From Lachnospiraceae bacterium C7 (GTDB lineage: Bacteria > Bacillota > Clostridia > Lachnospirales > Lachnospiraceae): DNA of 52,078 nucleotides. Below are positions 6,718 to 16,549 of the stretch, piece by piece. The notes below the pieces were generated by a model. It saw nothing but the letters and a program-made list of their open reading frames with translations. It was not told the DNA's origin and ran no database searches. The stretch's first letter is position 1; every line of letters starts with the position of its first letter. A program made the translations under genes and the position numbers. The stretch is taken from positions 1-52,078 of the forward strand of contig FOPE01000018.1 of assembly GCA_900113385.1 (NCBI GenBank). The letters are read 5' to 3'.

Positions 6718-9081
6718 ATGTTAGAAGATATGAGAACAAAAATAAAAATTTCAGTAAGAGATTTAGTGGAATTTATTTTTAGAAGCGGTGATATTGATAA
6801 TCGTGGAGGGGGATTTGCAACAGTTGAAACGATGCTGATGGGAAGTCGAACCCATCGTAAAATTCAAAATAGCTATCAAAAAGAAGTATATCAAGCAGAG
6901 GTACCATTAAAGACAGAAGTAGATTTTGGAAAATATGATTTAATAGTTGAGGGTCGAGCTGATGGAATACTAAAGAAAGAGATAATTTATATAGATGAGA
7001 TTAAAGGAACATACTTAGAATTAGATAAATTAGAAGAACCAATTTTTGTACATAAAGCTCAAGCTATGTGTTACGCATATATTTATGCAATGCAAAATGA
7101 TTTAGATGATATCGGCGTTCAAATGACATATTGTAATATGGAAAGTGAAGTGACAAAAAGTTTCGAATATAAATATAAAAAAGAAGAGATATATGATTGG
7201 TTTACAGAGACAGTAGAAAAATACAGAAAATGGTCTGATTTTATTTATGAATGGAGAAAAATAAGAAGGAAAACAATACAGAAATTAGATTTCCCGTTTG
7301 AATATCGAGAGGGTCAAAAAAAATTAGTTGAGGATGTTTATAAAACAATAATAAGGAAGAAAATGCTCTTCATGCAGGCCCCAACTGGTGTCGGAAAAAC
7401 TATTTCAACGATATTTCCTGCTGTGAAGGCAATTGGAGAGGGGCAAGCTGAGAAAATTTTTTATTTAACCGCTAAGACTATTACTGCATCAGTTGCTTAT
7501 GATACATTTGAATTATTGGAAAAAAATGGTTATAAGTCTAAAACATTACTGATGACAGCAAAAGAAAAAATGTGTTTATGTGATGAAATGGATTGTAATC
7601 CAATAGCATGCCCTTACGCAAAGGGACATTTTGATAGGGTTAACGATGCTGTTTATTCTATATTAAAGGAAAAAGATTTTTTTACAAGAGAAGCATTAAA
7701 AGAGCATGCAGAAAATTTCCAGGTTTGTCCTTTTGAAATGCAACTAGATTTGTCTAATTGGTGCGATAATGTTGTTTGTGATTATAATTATGTTTTTGAT
7801 CCAAACGTAAAATTAAAAAGATTTTTCCAAGAAGGAATAAAGCGAGATTACATTTTCTTAATAGATGAGGCACATAATTTAGTTGAACGAAGTAGAAAAA
7901 TGTATAGTGCAAGTTTAATAAAGGAGGATGTATTACAGGCGCGATTATTTTTCAAAAATACAAGTAAAAAAATTTATAAACAATTAGATAAGATAAATAA
8001 AGTTATGCTTCAATATAAAAGAAAATGTGAGGGTTATCACATTTTTGATGATGTATCGGAATTATATTTTCCTATAACAAGAGTGTTAGGATATATGGAA
8101 GAGTTTTTGAAGGAATATAAAAGCAATTTGTATAGAAAGGAAATTTTAGAATTTTATTTTAAATTAAGAAATTTTATTAACATATACGAAATTGCAGATT
8201 CACATTATGAGATTTATGGACAAATAACAGAAAATAATCAATTTGAATTAAAATTATTTTGTGTTGATCCATCTTTGAATATACAAAAATGCATAGATAG
8301 AGGAAAGGCTGCAATTTTATTTTCGGCAACATTTTTACCAATAAATTATTATAAAAGTATGCTTAGTACTAGAGATGATAATTATGCAATTTATGCACAT
8401 AGTGTTTTTAAACCTAGTCAAAATTGCATAATGATAGGTAATGATGTTAGTTCTAGATACAAAGATAGAACACCATACCAATTTAGAAAAATTGCTGAGT
8501 ATATAAAAAAAACAGTTGCAAGCAAAAAAGGAAATTATATGATATTTTTCCCATCATATTTAATGCTAGAAAATGTATTAGAGTATTTTAATAAGGGCAA
8601 GGCTTGTGAATATTGTGATGTTCTAGTGCAAAAAAATTCTATGACAGAAGTAGAACGTGAAGAATTTTTAGAGGAATTCTCGGTGGACAGGGAAAAAAGT
8701 TTAGCTGCCTTCTGCATAATGGGCGGAATTTTTGGAGAAGGCATTGATTTGAAAAATGACAAATTAATAGGCACAATAATTATTGGAACTGGTTATCCTC
8801 AAGTTAGTACAGAGCAAAATATACTAAAAAATTATTATGATGAAAAAAGTCATAATGGTTTTGATTTCGCGTATAGATACCCTGGAATTAATAAAGTACT
8901 TCAAGCTGCAGGGCGTGTAATTAGAACGGTTGATGACTATGGAGTTATCGAATTGTTAGATAGTCGCTTTATGCAGAAAGACTTTGATAATTTATTTCCT
9001 ATTGAGTGGAAAGACATAAAAGTTGTAAACATAAACAATATGGAAAAAGTTGTAGATGAATTTTGGAAAAAATACAATTAA
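6718..9081 (+). CDS. Fe-S XPD/DinG-type DNA helicase with N-terminal PD-(D/E)XK domain
   Basis: 787 aa. The first 150 residues contain a RecB/Cas4-like nuclease signature: GRADGI (Asp), IDEIKGT (Glu-x-Lys) and HKAQAMCYAYIYA (Gln-x6-Tyr). Helicase domain 1 has Walker A APTGVGKT near residue 221 and the DEAH box IDEAHN near 382. Between them lie four or more cysteines (MCLCDEMDC, ACPY, then VCPFEM), which fits the Fe-S domain of XPD/DinG helicases. The C-terminal helicase domain ends with QAAGRVIRTVDDYG. It probably unwinds and trims DNA in repair. I start at ATG 718 in window numbering 6718, because AAGGTGG and GAAGGA precede it; ATG 6697 has no ribosome site. Confidence 0.85.
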   Translation: MLEDMRTKIKISVRDLVEFIFRSGDIDNRGGGFATVETMLMGSRTHRKIQNSYQKEVYQAEVPLKTEVDFGKYDLIVEGRADGILKKEIIYIDEIKGTYLELDKLEEPIFVHKAQAMCYAYIYAMQNDLDDIGVQMTYCNMESEVTKSFEYKYKKEEIYDWFTETVEKYRKWSDFIYEWRKIRRKTIQKLDFPFEYREGQKKLVEDVYKTIIRKKMLFMQAPTGVGKTISTIFPAVKAIGEGQAEKIFYLTAKTITASVAYDTFELLEKNGYKSKTLLMTAKEKMCLCDEMDCNPIACPYAKGHFDRVNDAVYSILKEKDFFTREALKEHAENFQVCPFEMQLDLSNWCDNVVCDYNYVFDPNVKLKRFFQEGIKRDYIFLIDEAHNLVERSRKMYSASLIKEDVLQARLFFKNTSKKIYKQLDKINKVMLQYKRKCEGYHIFDDVSELYFPITRVLGYMEEFLKEYKSNLYRKEILEFYFKLRNFINIYEIADSHYEIYGQITENNQFELKLFCVDPSLNIQKCIDRGKAAILFSATFLPINYYKSMLSTRDDNYAIYAHSVFKPSQNCIMIGNDVSSRYKDRTPYQFRKIAEYIKKTVASKKGNYMIFFPSYLMLENVLEYFNKGKACEYCDVLVQKNSMTEVEREEFLEEFSVDREKSLAAFCIMGGIFGEGIDLKNDKLIGTIIIGTGYPQVSTEQNILKNYYDEKSHNGFDFAYRYPGINKVLQAAGRVIRTVDDYGVIELLDSRFMQKDFDNLFPIEWKDIKVVNINNMEKVVDEFWKKYN

Positions 9082-9082
9082 A

Positions 9083-9145
9083 AAACTCCTTTATTGCTAA
9101 CACATAATTAAAAAATATGATTTATGGATAGTAGTAAAGGAGTTT
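9083..9145. terminator. Bidirectional terminator between convergent genes
   Basis: AAACTCCTTTA (9083-9093) pairs with TAAAGGAGTTT (9135-9145). A-rich and T-rich flanks suit termination from both the helicase gene and the convergent LysR gene. Confidence 0.75.
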
Positions 9146-9160
9146 GTGTTTTAATAAAAA

Positions 9161-10048
9161 TTAACCATCTATAGTTGGTAATAAATTTAAGAAAGCCTCA
9201 GTTGATGGAGAAATTGGTAATGAAGTATTAACTGAAGCTACCATCTGTCTCATTGGCATTTTTTCTTTTGTTTTCAAAATAAATAAATCTTTAGAGTTAT
9301 CAACACAATAATCTGGAACAAAAGCGATTCCAAGACCAATACGAGCCATATCAATAAGAAGATCGTTACTGCTTAGTTCGATTTCAGGAATAAGCTCAAG
9401 TTGGTGTTGTAAAAATTGCTTATGTAAAAATTCACTAGTTGTACTTTTTCTTTCTAGCATCATTAAAGGATATTGTTTCAATTCTTCGAAAGAAATCTCT
9501 TTTTGTTTGAGTTGATAATATGATGGGTTAGCAATAAATACATCGTGAAAATTTGCAACAGTTTTTTGCAAATAAGATGGATTTAAATGTGAATTAGGGA
9601 AATTAGTAACAATAATATCTACTTTACCCTGTGTAAGTAAATCAACGCATTTAAGAGAAGTTCCATTTGTTACTTTAATAGGAACATTTGGAAATTTCTT
9701 GTGAAATTCCTTCAAATAAGGAACTAAAAAATATCTACAGATTGTATCACTAGCACCTATATGAAGTTGACCAAGGCCAAGATTACTAGCGTCAAGTAAT
9801 TGACTTTCACCTCTAGCAATAAGATTCATAGCTGGTTCAACGTGTTTTAATAAAACCTTTCCAGCAGGTGTAAGTTGAACTTTCTTAGTACTTCTAATAA
9901 ATAAAGGCTGTTCTAGCTTTCGCTCTAAAGTTTTAATAGACTGGCTGACAGCAGATTGTGAAATAAATAATTTCTTACTTGCTTCTGAGAAACTAAGTGA
10001 AGAAGCTACAAAATAAAAAACTTTGTATAATTCGTAATTAATATCCAT
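9161..10048 (-). CDS. LysR-family transcriptional regulator
   Basis: 295 aa from the ATG at 10048, chosen because AGAGGA sits just upstream; a longer reading from 10081 adds 11 residues without a ribosome site. The N-terminal HTH is typical (FSEASKKLFISQSAVSQSIK), with a LysR substrate domain after residue 90 resembling the CysL/CynR type. It is divergent from purL but no known purine regulator belongs to this type, so its target is open. Its own promoter is close to consensus. Confidence 0.88.
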   Translation of the reverse strand: MDINYELYKVFYFVASSLSFSEASKKLFISQSAVSQSIKTLERKLEQPLFIRSTKKVQLTPAGKVLLKHVEPAMNLIARGESQLLDASNLGLGQLHIGASDTICRYFLVPYLKEFHKKFPNVPIKVTNGTSLKCVDLLTQGKVDIIVTNFPNSHLNPSYLQKTVANFHDVFIANPSYYQLKQKEISFEELKQYPLMMLERKSTTSEFLHKQFLQHQLELIPEIELSSNDLLIDMARIGLGIAFVPDYCVDNSKDLFILKTKEKMPMRQMVASVNTSLPISPSTEAFLNLLPTIDG

Positions 10049-10092
10049 TTTTTCCTCTTTTCTAGGCAAATGTACCCACAAAACTAATATAT

Positions 10093-10121
10093 ATTATAAG
10101 GTGTGCTTATAAACATGTCAA
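10093..10121 (-). promoter_or_regulatory. Consensus promoter of the LysR gene
   Basis: Read on the minus strand: TTGACA (10121-10116), 17-nt spacer, TATAAT (10098-10093), a perfect sigma-A match. CTTATAA/CTTATAG repeats at about 10105, 10144 and 10161 could be LysR sites, but that is speculative. Confidence 0.75.
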
Positions 10122-10250
10122 ACAATTTTATAGAAATTTAATACTTATAATTAAGTGGTTCTTATAGGTAAAATTAAATATATTAATTATGCTAATTCTA
10201 ATTATGATGGTATACTATTTATAGCAAAAAAGATTATCGGAGGTAAGTTT

Positions 10251-13200
10251 ATGAGCGATGTACGTCGTGTTTATGTAGAAAAAAAAGCTGATTTTGCAGT
10301 AAAGGCAAAAGAGTTAAAGCATGAGATAAAACATTATTTGGGGATCAATACAATTGAATCGGTAAGAGTTTTAATTCGTTATGATATTGAGAATGTTTCA
10401 GAAGAAACATACAAAAAAGCTTTATGCACAGTTTTTTCAGAACCACCAGTTGATGATGTGTATGAAGAGGATTTTGAACATTCACAGGAAAAAATATTTT
10501 CAGTTGAATTTTTACCAGGACAATTTGATCAAAGAGCAGATTCTGCAGAACAATGTTTGAAATTACTAAATGAAAATGAAGAACCAATAATTCGTACAGC
10601 TACCACTTACGTCATCGCAGGTGATATAAACGACGAAGAATTTGAAGCAATCAAAGAGCACTGTATTAATCCAGTAGACTCAAGAGAAACATCATTAGAA
10701 AAACCAGAAACATTAAAACAAAATTTTGATGTTCCAGCAGATGTTAAAATTTTTGAAGGCTTTTGCGAAATGGATAATGAAAAATTAAATGAATTATATA
10801 GTTCATTGAATTTGGCAATGACATTTAAAGATTTCCTTCATATTCAAAATTACTTTAAAAATGAAGAAAAAAGAAATCCATCAGTTACAGAAATTAGAGT
10901 ATTAGATACTTATTGGTCAGATCACTGTAGACATACAACATTCTCTACTGAGTTAAAAAATGTAAAATTTGATGATGGATTTTATGCAGATAGAATAAAA
11001 CAAAGTTATAATGACTACCTTGAAACACACAAAGAATTATATAAAGGCAGAGATGACAAATTTGTTTGCTTAATGGATATTGCGCTTTTAGCAATGAAAC
11101 GTCTTAAAAAAGAAGGCAAATTAAATGATCAAGAAGAATCAGATGAAATAAATGCATGTTCAATAGTTGTTCCTGTTGAAGTAGACGGAAAAACAGAGGA
11201 GTGGTTAGTAAACTTTAAAAATGAAACTCATAATCATCCAACAGAAATTGAACCATTTGGTGGAGCAGCAACATGTCTCGGTGGAGCAATTCGTGATCCA
11301 CTTTCAGGACGTACTTATGTATATCAAGCTATGCGTGTTACAGGTGCAGCAGATCCAAGAAAATCTGTAAAAGAAACATTAAAAGGAAAATTACCACAGA
11401 AGAAGATTGTACGTGAAGCAGCAAAAGGATATAGCTCATATGGAAATCAGATAGGTCTTTCAACAGGATATGTTAAAGAGGTTTATCATCCAAATTATGT
11501 AGCAAAGCGTATGGAGATTGGTGCAGTTATGGGAGCAGCACCTAGAAGAGCAGTTCAAAGATTAAATTCTGATCCTGGTGACATTATTATTTTACTAGGT
11601 GGTAGAACTGGTCGAGATGGAATTGGTGGAGCAACAGGTTCATCAAAAGCACATACAACACAGTCAACATCAGTTTGTGGAGCTGAAGTACAAAAGGGAA
11701 ATGCGCCAACAGAAAGAAAATTACAAAGACTTTTTAGAAGAGAAGAAGTAAGTCACATAATAAAAAAATGTAATGATTTTGGTGCCGGCGGAGTTTCTGT
11801 AGCAATCGGTGAGTTAGCCGATGGTTTGAAAATTCAATTAGACAAAGTTCCTAAGAAATATGCTGGACTTGATGGAACAGAAATTGCAATTTCAGAGTCA
11901 CAAGAAAGAATGGCTGTAGTAGTTGCAAAAGATGATGTTGAACAGTTTTTAAAATATGCAAAAGAAGAAAATTTAGAGGCAACAGAAGTTGCTGTTGTTA
12001 CAGAAGAAAAAAGATTAGTCCTTCAGTGGCGAGGAAAAGATGTTGTAAATATTTCAAGAGCATTTTTAGATACAAATGGTGCACACCAAGAAACAGACGT
12101 AGAGGTAGAAATGCCAAATGAAAAAGAATGCTTCTTAAATGATATTTCTTCAGAAGAAATAAAAAAAGAATTAGAAGCTGGAGAAGTTAAAAATGCTTGG
12201 TTAGCAGAACTTTCTGATATCAACGTATGTTCTCAAAAAGGTTTAGTTGAAATGTTTGATGGTTCAATTGGTGCAGGAAGCGTATTTATGCCATTTGGTG
12301 GAAAATATCAGTTGACAGAAACACAAAGTATGGTTGCTAAACTTCCAGTGCTAAAAGGAAAATGTGATGCGGTAACTATGATGTCATATGGATTTGATCC
12401 ATTTCTATCATCATGGAGCCCATATCATGGAGCTGTTTATGCAGTACTTGAATCATTGTCAAGAATTGTGGCAGCAGGTGGAGATTATAGTAAAGTAAGA
12501 TTTACATTCCAAGAGTATTTTAGAAGAATGTCACAAGATCCAAAGAGATGGAGTCAACCATTTGCCGCATTGCTTGGAGCATATGATGCTCAAATTGGAT
12601 TTGGTTTGCCATCAATTGGTGGAAAAGATTCAATGTCAGGAACATTTAATGATGTTGATGTACCACCAACACTTGTTTCATTTGCAGTAGATGTTGCAAA
12701 AGAAAAAGATATTATTACTCCAGAACTCAAAGAGGCAGGAAATAAATTAGTTACATTTAAAATTGCAAAAGATAAATATGATGTTCCAGAATATAAACAA
12801 GCAATGGAAATTTTTGAATTAGTTCATGAATTAATTCAGAAGCATATAATTGTATCCTCATATTCACTTGATGCAAAAGGTTTAGTAGCAGCAGTTTCAA
12901 AAATGGCATTTGGAAACAAATTAGGTGTCACAATTGATTCAACTATAGATTTAAAAGAATTATTTGCACCAGCTTTTGGTGATTTAGTATGTGAAGTTAA
13001 AAAAGATGCATTAGAAGAATTACTTCAACTTGCAAATAAAGCAGGACTTACAGCATATGTAAAAGAAGTAGGTTATGTAAATGATATGAAAGCCTTTGCA
13101 TATGGAGATATGAAATTAGGAGTAGATGAAGCAATTAACTATTGGAAAGCACCACTTGAAAAAGTCTTTGCTACAAAAGCGGTAGAGGATACAACAGAAT

Positions 13201-14054
13201 TTGAAACAAAATTATATGAAGAAAAAAACATTTATGTTTGTAAAAATAAAGTTGCAAAACCAAAAGTATTTATACCAGTATTCCCAGGTACAAACTGTGA
13301 ATATGATAGTGCAAGAGCATTTGAAAAAGCTGGAGCAGATACAATTGTAAAAGTATTTAAAAACTTATCAGCAGAAGATATTAGAGATTCAGTAGATGAG
13401 TTTGTAAAAGCAATTAATCAGTCACAAATCATTATGTTCCCTGGCGGATTCTCAGCAGGTGATGAACCAGAAGGATCAGCTAAATTCTTTGCAACAGCAT
13501 TTAGAAACCAAAAAATGGCAGAAGCTGTTAATGACTTGATTAATAACAGAGATGGTTTAGCACTTGGTATTTGTAACGGATTCCAAGCGTTAATCAAATT
13601 GGGATTAGTACCAAACGGCGTAATTTGTGAACAAAAGAATGATGCACCAACTCTTACATATAATACAATTAACCGTCACATTAGTAAGATTGCGTACACA
13701 AAAGTCGTATCTAATAAATCACCATGGTTACAGGAAGCAAAACTTGGTGGTGTTTATGCAAACCCTGTATCTCATGGAGAAGGAAGATTTGTTGCATCAA
13801 AAGAATGGTTGGATAAGTTGTTTGCAAATGGTCAAGTAGCAACACAATATGTTAACGAAAATGGTAATCCTACAATGGACGAAGAATGGAACGTAAATGG
13901 TTCATACATGTCAATTGAAGGTATTACTAGTGCTGATGGCCGTGTGTTTGGTAAAATGGCTCATTCAGAAAGACAAGGAGAAAGCGTAGCTATAAATATT
14001 TATGGTGAGCAGGATCTTAAAATTTTTGAATCAGGTGTTAAATATTTTAAATAA
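10251..14054 (+). CDS. purL: Phosphoribosylformylglycinamidine synthase (single chain)
   Basis: 1267 aa. It converts FGAR and glutamine to FGAM using ATP, the fourth step of purine synthesis. It is the large single-polypeptide form rather than the PurSQL complex: an N-terminal PurS-like part, two AIRS-like halves (GGRTGRDGIGGATGSS, ETHNHPTEIEPFGGA, IGGKDSMSGTF) and a C-terminal glutaminase with the nucleophile in LGICNGFQ and the His-Glu pair in SHGEGRF. I start at ATG 10251, preceded by CGGAGG; a longer frame from 10155 lacks a ribosome site. It is separated from the purCFB operon by the glycolysis block. Confidence 0.96.
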   Translation: MSDVRRVYVEKKADFAVKAKELKHEIKHYLGINTIESVRVLIRYDIENVSEETYKKALCTVFSEPPVDDVYEEDFEHSQEKIFSVEFLPGQFDQRADSAEQCLKLLNENEEPIIRTATTYVIAGDINDEEFEAIKEHCINPVDSRETSLEKPETLKQNFDVPADVKIFEGFCEMDNEKLNELYSSLNLAMTFKDFLHIQNYFKNEEKRNPSVTEIRVLDTYWSDHCRHTTFSTELKNVKFDDGFYADRIKQSYNDYLETHKELYKGRDDKFVCLMDIALLAMKRLKKEGKLNDQEESDEINACSIVVPVEVDGKTEEWLVNFKNETHNHPTEIEPFGGAATCLGGAIRDPLSGRTYVYQAMRVTGAADPRKSVKETLKGKLPQKKIVREAAKGYSSYGNQIGLSTGYVKEVYHPNYVAKRMEIGAVMGAAPRRAVQRLNSDPGDIIILLGGRTGRDGIGGATGSSKAHTTQSTSVCGAEVQKGNAPTERKLQRLFRREEVSHIIKKCNDFGAGGVSVAIGELADGLKIQLDKVPKKYAGLDGTEIAISESQERMAVVVAKDDVEQFLKYAKEENLEATEVAVVTEEKRLVLQWRGKDVVNISRAFLDTNGAHQETDVEVEMPNEKECFLNDISSEEIKKELEAGEVKNAWLAELSDINVCSQKGLVEMFDGSIGAGSVFMPFGGKYQLTETQSMVAKLPVLKGKCDAVTMMSYGFDPFLSSWSPYHGAVYAVLESLSRIVAAGGDYSKVRFTFQEYFRRMSQDPKRWSQPFAALLGAYDAQIGFGLPSIGGKDSMSGTFNDVDVPPTLVSFAVDVAKEKDIITPELKEAGNKLVTFKIAKDKYDVPEYKQAMEIFELVHELIQKHIIVSSYSLDAKGLVAAVSKMAFGNKLGVTIDSTIDLKELFAPAFGDLVCEVKKDALEELLQLANKAGLTAYVKEVGYVNDMKAFAYGDMKLGVDEAINYWKAPLEKVFATKAVEDTTEFETKLYEEKNIYVCKNKVAKPKVFIPVFPGTNCEYDSARAFEKAGADTIVKVFKNLSAEDIRDSVDEFVKAINQSQIIMFPGGFSAGDEPEGSAKFFATAFRNQKMAEAVNDLINNRDGLALGICNGFQALIKLGLVPNGVICEQKNDAPTLTYNTINRHISKIAYTKVVSNKSPWLQEAKLGGVYANPVSHGEGRFVASKEWLDKLFANGQVATQYVNENGNPTMDEEWNVNGSYMSIEGITSADGRVFGKMAHSERQGESVAINIYGEQDLKIFESGVKYFK

Positions 14055-14101
14055 TATTTTTCGACGTGAGTTTTGCTTGAAATTGCAACATGCATTTTGA
14101 G

Positions 14102-14196
14102 AACAACTTACATACAGCTATCAATGCTAATATGAAAACGCCTATGTATATAATTATTGATACTATTTACCCAACTAAATAGAAATGTAAGTTGTT
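14102..14196. repeat. Perfect 12-bp inverted repeat enclosing 71 nt
   Basis: AACAACTTACAT (14102-14113) and ATGTAAGTTGTT (14185-14196) are exact inverse copies. They lie between purL and its likely terminator. This could be a long RNA hairpin or a tiny relic element. Confidence 0.5.
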
Positions 14197-14200
14197 AATA

Positions 14201-14270
14201 AAAAAGACCGCAAATGTATAGAAAATTAGGAAATTAATCCTATAAGGCTAAAAACATTTTGCGGTCTTTT
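14201..14270. terminator. Bidirectional terminator between purL and the PHP gene
   Basis: AAAAAGACCGCAAATGT (14201-14217) pairs with ACATTTTGCGGTCTTTT (14254-14270) with one bulge. Its A and T flanks allow use in both directions. Confidence 0.8.
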
Positions 14271-14272
14271 AT

Positions 14273-15073
14273 TTATAATTTGATAAAATGTGGTTTTCTA
14301 TTATGAAAAACAGTATAATATTTAAATCCAGCATTCACTAATATAGAAGAAAGTTTATTAAAGTCATAGGCAATATGTTCAGGTTTATGGGCATCAGAGC
14401 CTAATGTGATAATTTCACCACCTAGTTCTTTGTATCGTTTAATAATATCTTCAGTAGGGTTAGGGTGTCCCAATCCGTATTTAAAGCCACCGGTATTAAT
14501 TTCAATGCCTTTGCCTAGGCTTATAATTTTTCTTAAATCTTCATCAATAATGTCAGAAAATTTTTGATAATTGTAAAATCTATTTTTGTTAGGACCGTAT
14601 CGCACAACATAATCAATATGACCATATACATCAAAATTTGTAAAAGCATCTAGATTTTCTAAAATTGATTCAAAATATTCTCTATAAGCCTCGTCTTCTG
14701 ATTTACCGGTAAAAAAGGTCGAATAATAAGGATCAAATCCATGAACTACGTGGCTAGAGCCAATTACAAAATCGAATGGGTAGTTTTTAATTACATTGTT
14801 GTTTTTATCAGAAATATGTGGTTGCAGTCCAATTTCAATTCCAAAATTAATTTGAATTTTAGAAATATACTTTTCCTTAAGCAAATAAAATTCATTTTTA
14901 TATTTATTTAAATCTAATAAAAACATATCGGGACTATCTGGATAATCATAATCTAAATGTTCTGTAAAACAAATTCCAGGTAATTTTTTGTTTATAGCTT
15001 CTAAAATCATATTTTCCATAGGCGAATCGCTGTCACCTGAAAAAAAAGAATGCATGTGAGAATCCCAAAGCAT
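14273..15073 (-). CDS. PHP-domain phosphatase (histidinol-phosphatase HisJ-like)
   Basis: 266 aa. The start at 15073 is set by AGGAGG 7 nt upstream. Metal-binding PHP motifs are visible: DSHMHSFFSGDS at the N-terminus, CFTEHLDYDYPD, IGSSHVVHG, and C-terminal TLGSDAHKPEHI. HisJ-type enzymes dephosphorylate histidinol phosphate in histidine synthesis. No his genes are nearby, so the substrate is inferred from family only. A perfect dyad overlaps its likely promoter. Confidence 0.8.
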   Translation of the reverse strand: MLWDSHMHSFFSGDSDSPMENMILEAINKKLPGICFTEHLDYDYPDSPDMFLLDLNKYKNEFYLLKEKYISKIQINFGIEIGLQPHISDKNNNVIKNYPFDFVIGSSHVVHGFDPYYSTFFTGKSEDEAYREYFESILENLDAFTNFDVYGHIDYVVRYGPNKNRFYNYQKFSDIIDEDLRKIISLGKGIEINTGGFKYGLGHPNPTEDIIKRYKELGGEIITLGSDAHKPEHIAYDFNKLSSILVNAGFKYYTVFHNRKPHFIKL

Positions 15074-15100
15074 ATATACACCTCCTAAAAAAATAATAAT

Positions 15101-15123
15101 TATACTATACAACGTATAGTATA
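15101..15123 (-). promoter_or_regulatory. Perfect dyad, candidate operator of the PHP gene
   Basis: TATACTATAC and GTATAGTATA flank AAC, giving a perfect 10-bp inverted repeat about 15 nt upstream of the ribosome site. It includes -10-like TATACT on the minus strand, so a bound repressor would block the promoter. Confidence 0.5.
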
Positions 15124-15296
15124 ATTGTAATTGATTAAGCAAAAAAGAAAAATAGGTAATTTAATAAAATATACAGAATACTCTTTGAAAAGTTTATAAA
15201 AATATAATAAATAGAGTGCAAGATGGAAAATTTTCGCTAAAATTAAAAAATGCTTTTTGTGAAAAATGCATTAAAATGTACAAGAATAAAAACATC

Positions 15297-15314
15297 TAGT
15301 GAAAAAATTAACAA
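15297..15314 (+). promoter_or_regulatory. Rex-like operator upstream of gapA
   Basis: TAGTGAA-AAAA-TTAACAA compares with the Firmicutes Rex consensus TTGTGAA-N4-TTCACAA and its clostridial form TTGTTAA-N4-TTAACAA. It lies 16 nt before the -35 box. Rex senses NADH/NAD+ and commonly controls fermentation genes. Confidence 0.5.
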
Positions 15315-15330
15315 AGAGTAATAAAAGTAC

Positions 15331-15359
15331 TTGAATTTTTATTGATTATTGGGTAAAAT
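15331..15359 (+). promoter_or_regulatory. gapA promoter
   Basis: TTGAAT (15331-15336), 17-nt spacer, TAAAAT (15354-15359). Confidence 0.65.
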
Positions 15360-15421
15360 AGAAAGAGCTCAGGGAAATAATCCCAGACAATTTTATTTAT
15401 AATTCTAGGAGGAATTAAAAC

Positions 15422-16441
15422 ATGGCAGTAAGAGTAGCAATTAATGGATTTGGCCGTATTGGTCGTCTTGCATTCAGACAAATGTTCCAGGCAGAAGGAT
15501 TTGAAATCGTAGCAATCAACGATTTAACAAGCCCAGAAATGCTTTCATATTTATTAAAATATGATTCTTCACAAGGACGTTACGCAAAAGCAGATACAGT
15601 TTCATATTCTGATCACTCAATCACAGTTGATGGACAGGAAATCGAAATTTACAAAGAGGCTGATGCTAACAACCTTCCTTGGGGTGAACTTGACATCGAT
15701 GTAGTTCTTGAGTGTACAGGTTTCTATACATCAAAAGACAAAGCACAGGCACACATCAATGCTGGTGCTAAGAAGGTAGTTATTTCTGCTCCAGCAGGAA
15801 ACGATCTTCCTACAATCGTATACAACACAAACCACGAGACATTAACAGCTGATGACGATATTATCTCAGCAGCTTCATGTACAACAAACTGCTTAGCTCC
15901 AATGGCTAAAGCATTAAACGAATTAGCTGAAATCCAGTCAGGTATCATGGTAACTATCCATGCTTACACAGGAGATCAGATGATCCTTGATGGACCACAG
16001 AGAAAAGGTAACTTCCGTCGTAGCCGTGCAGGTGCTGAGAACATCGTTCCTAACTCAACAGGTGCTGCTAAAGCTATCGGTCTTGTAGTTCCAGAATTAA
16101 ACGGAAAATTAATCGGATCTGCACAGCGTGTACCAGTTCCAACAGGTTCTACAACAATCTTAACAGCTGTTGTTAAAGGTTCAGTTACAGTTGATGAAAT
16201 CAACGCTAAGATGAAAGCTTCTACAACAGAATCATTCGGATACAACGAAGACCAGATCGTATCAAGAGATATCGTTGGTATGACATATGGTTCATTATTC
16301 GATGCTACACAGACAATGTGTGTACCAACAGCTGATGGTAACACAGAAGTACAGGTTGTTTCATGGTATGATAATGAGAACTCATTCACATCTAACATGT
16401 GCAGAACAATCAAATACTTCGCTAAATTCTTAAACAAATAA
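15422..16441 (+). CDS. gapA: Glyceraldehyde-3-phosphate dehydrogenase
   Basis: 339 aa. It makes 1,3-bisphosphoglycerate from glyceraldehyde 3-phosphate with NAD+. The Rossmann start is [16 protein letters not shown] and the active-site motif is [12 protein letters not shown] with Cys153. [15 protein letters not shown] closes the catalytic domain. TAGGAGGAATT precedes the ATG. Codon use is richer in C and G at third positions than its neighbours, as in a highly expressed gene. Confidence 0.98.
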   Translation: MAVRVAINGFGRIGRLAFRQMFQAEGFEIVAINDLTSPEMLSYLLKYDSSQGRYAKADTVSYSDHSITVDGQEIEIYKEADANNLPWGELDIDVVLECTGFYTSKDKAQAHINAGAKKVVISAPAGNDLPTIVYNTNHETLTADDDIISAASCTTNCLAPMAKALNELAEIQSGIMVTIHAYTGDQMILDGPQRKGNFRRSRAGAENIVPNSTGAAKAIGLVVPELNGKLIGSAQRVPVPTGSTTILTAVVKGSVTVDEINAKMKASTTESFGYNEDQIVSRDIVGMTYGSLFDATQTMCVPTADGNTEVQVVSWYDNENSFTSNMCRTIKYFAKFLNK

Positions 16442-16484
16442 TTTAATATTGTTTGATTAAATTTTAGTAAATAGACCTTAATGG

Positions 16485-16515
16485 GGGTCCAGCTCTATTG
16501 GGCTGGACCCTTTTT
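16485..16515 (+). terminator. Terminator between gapA and pgk
   Basis: GGGTCCAGC (16485-16493) pairs with GCTGGACCC (16502-16510), then TTTTT. It would make gapA mainly monocistronic, with pgk fed by readthrough or a promoter I cannot place. Confidence 0.88.
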
Positions 16516-16549
16516 AAAATTAGAAAAATTATCCAATGGAGGAATAGAC

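Larger units (their letters stand above)
15124..15421 (+). other. gapA upstream region
   Basis: AT-rich and without a gene. It contains a Rex-like site, the gapA promoter and a leader of about 55 nt with a small GGGA/TCCC hairpin. Confidence 0.6.

Noticed and set aside
10155-10250. 32-residue N-terminal extension of PurL
   Set aside because: No ribosome site; the CGGAGG before ATG 10251 and family alignment favour the shorter form.
16481-16549. N-terminal extension of Pgk
   Set aside because: It would be encoded by the gapA terminator hairpin, and the family start matches ATG 16550.
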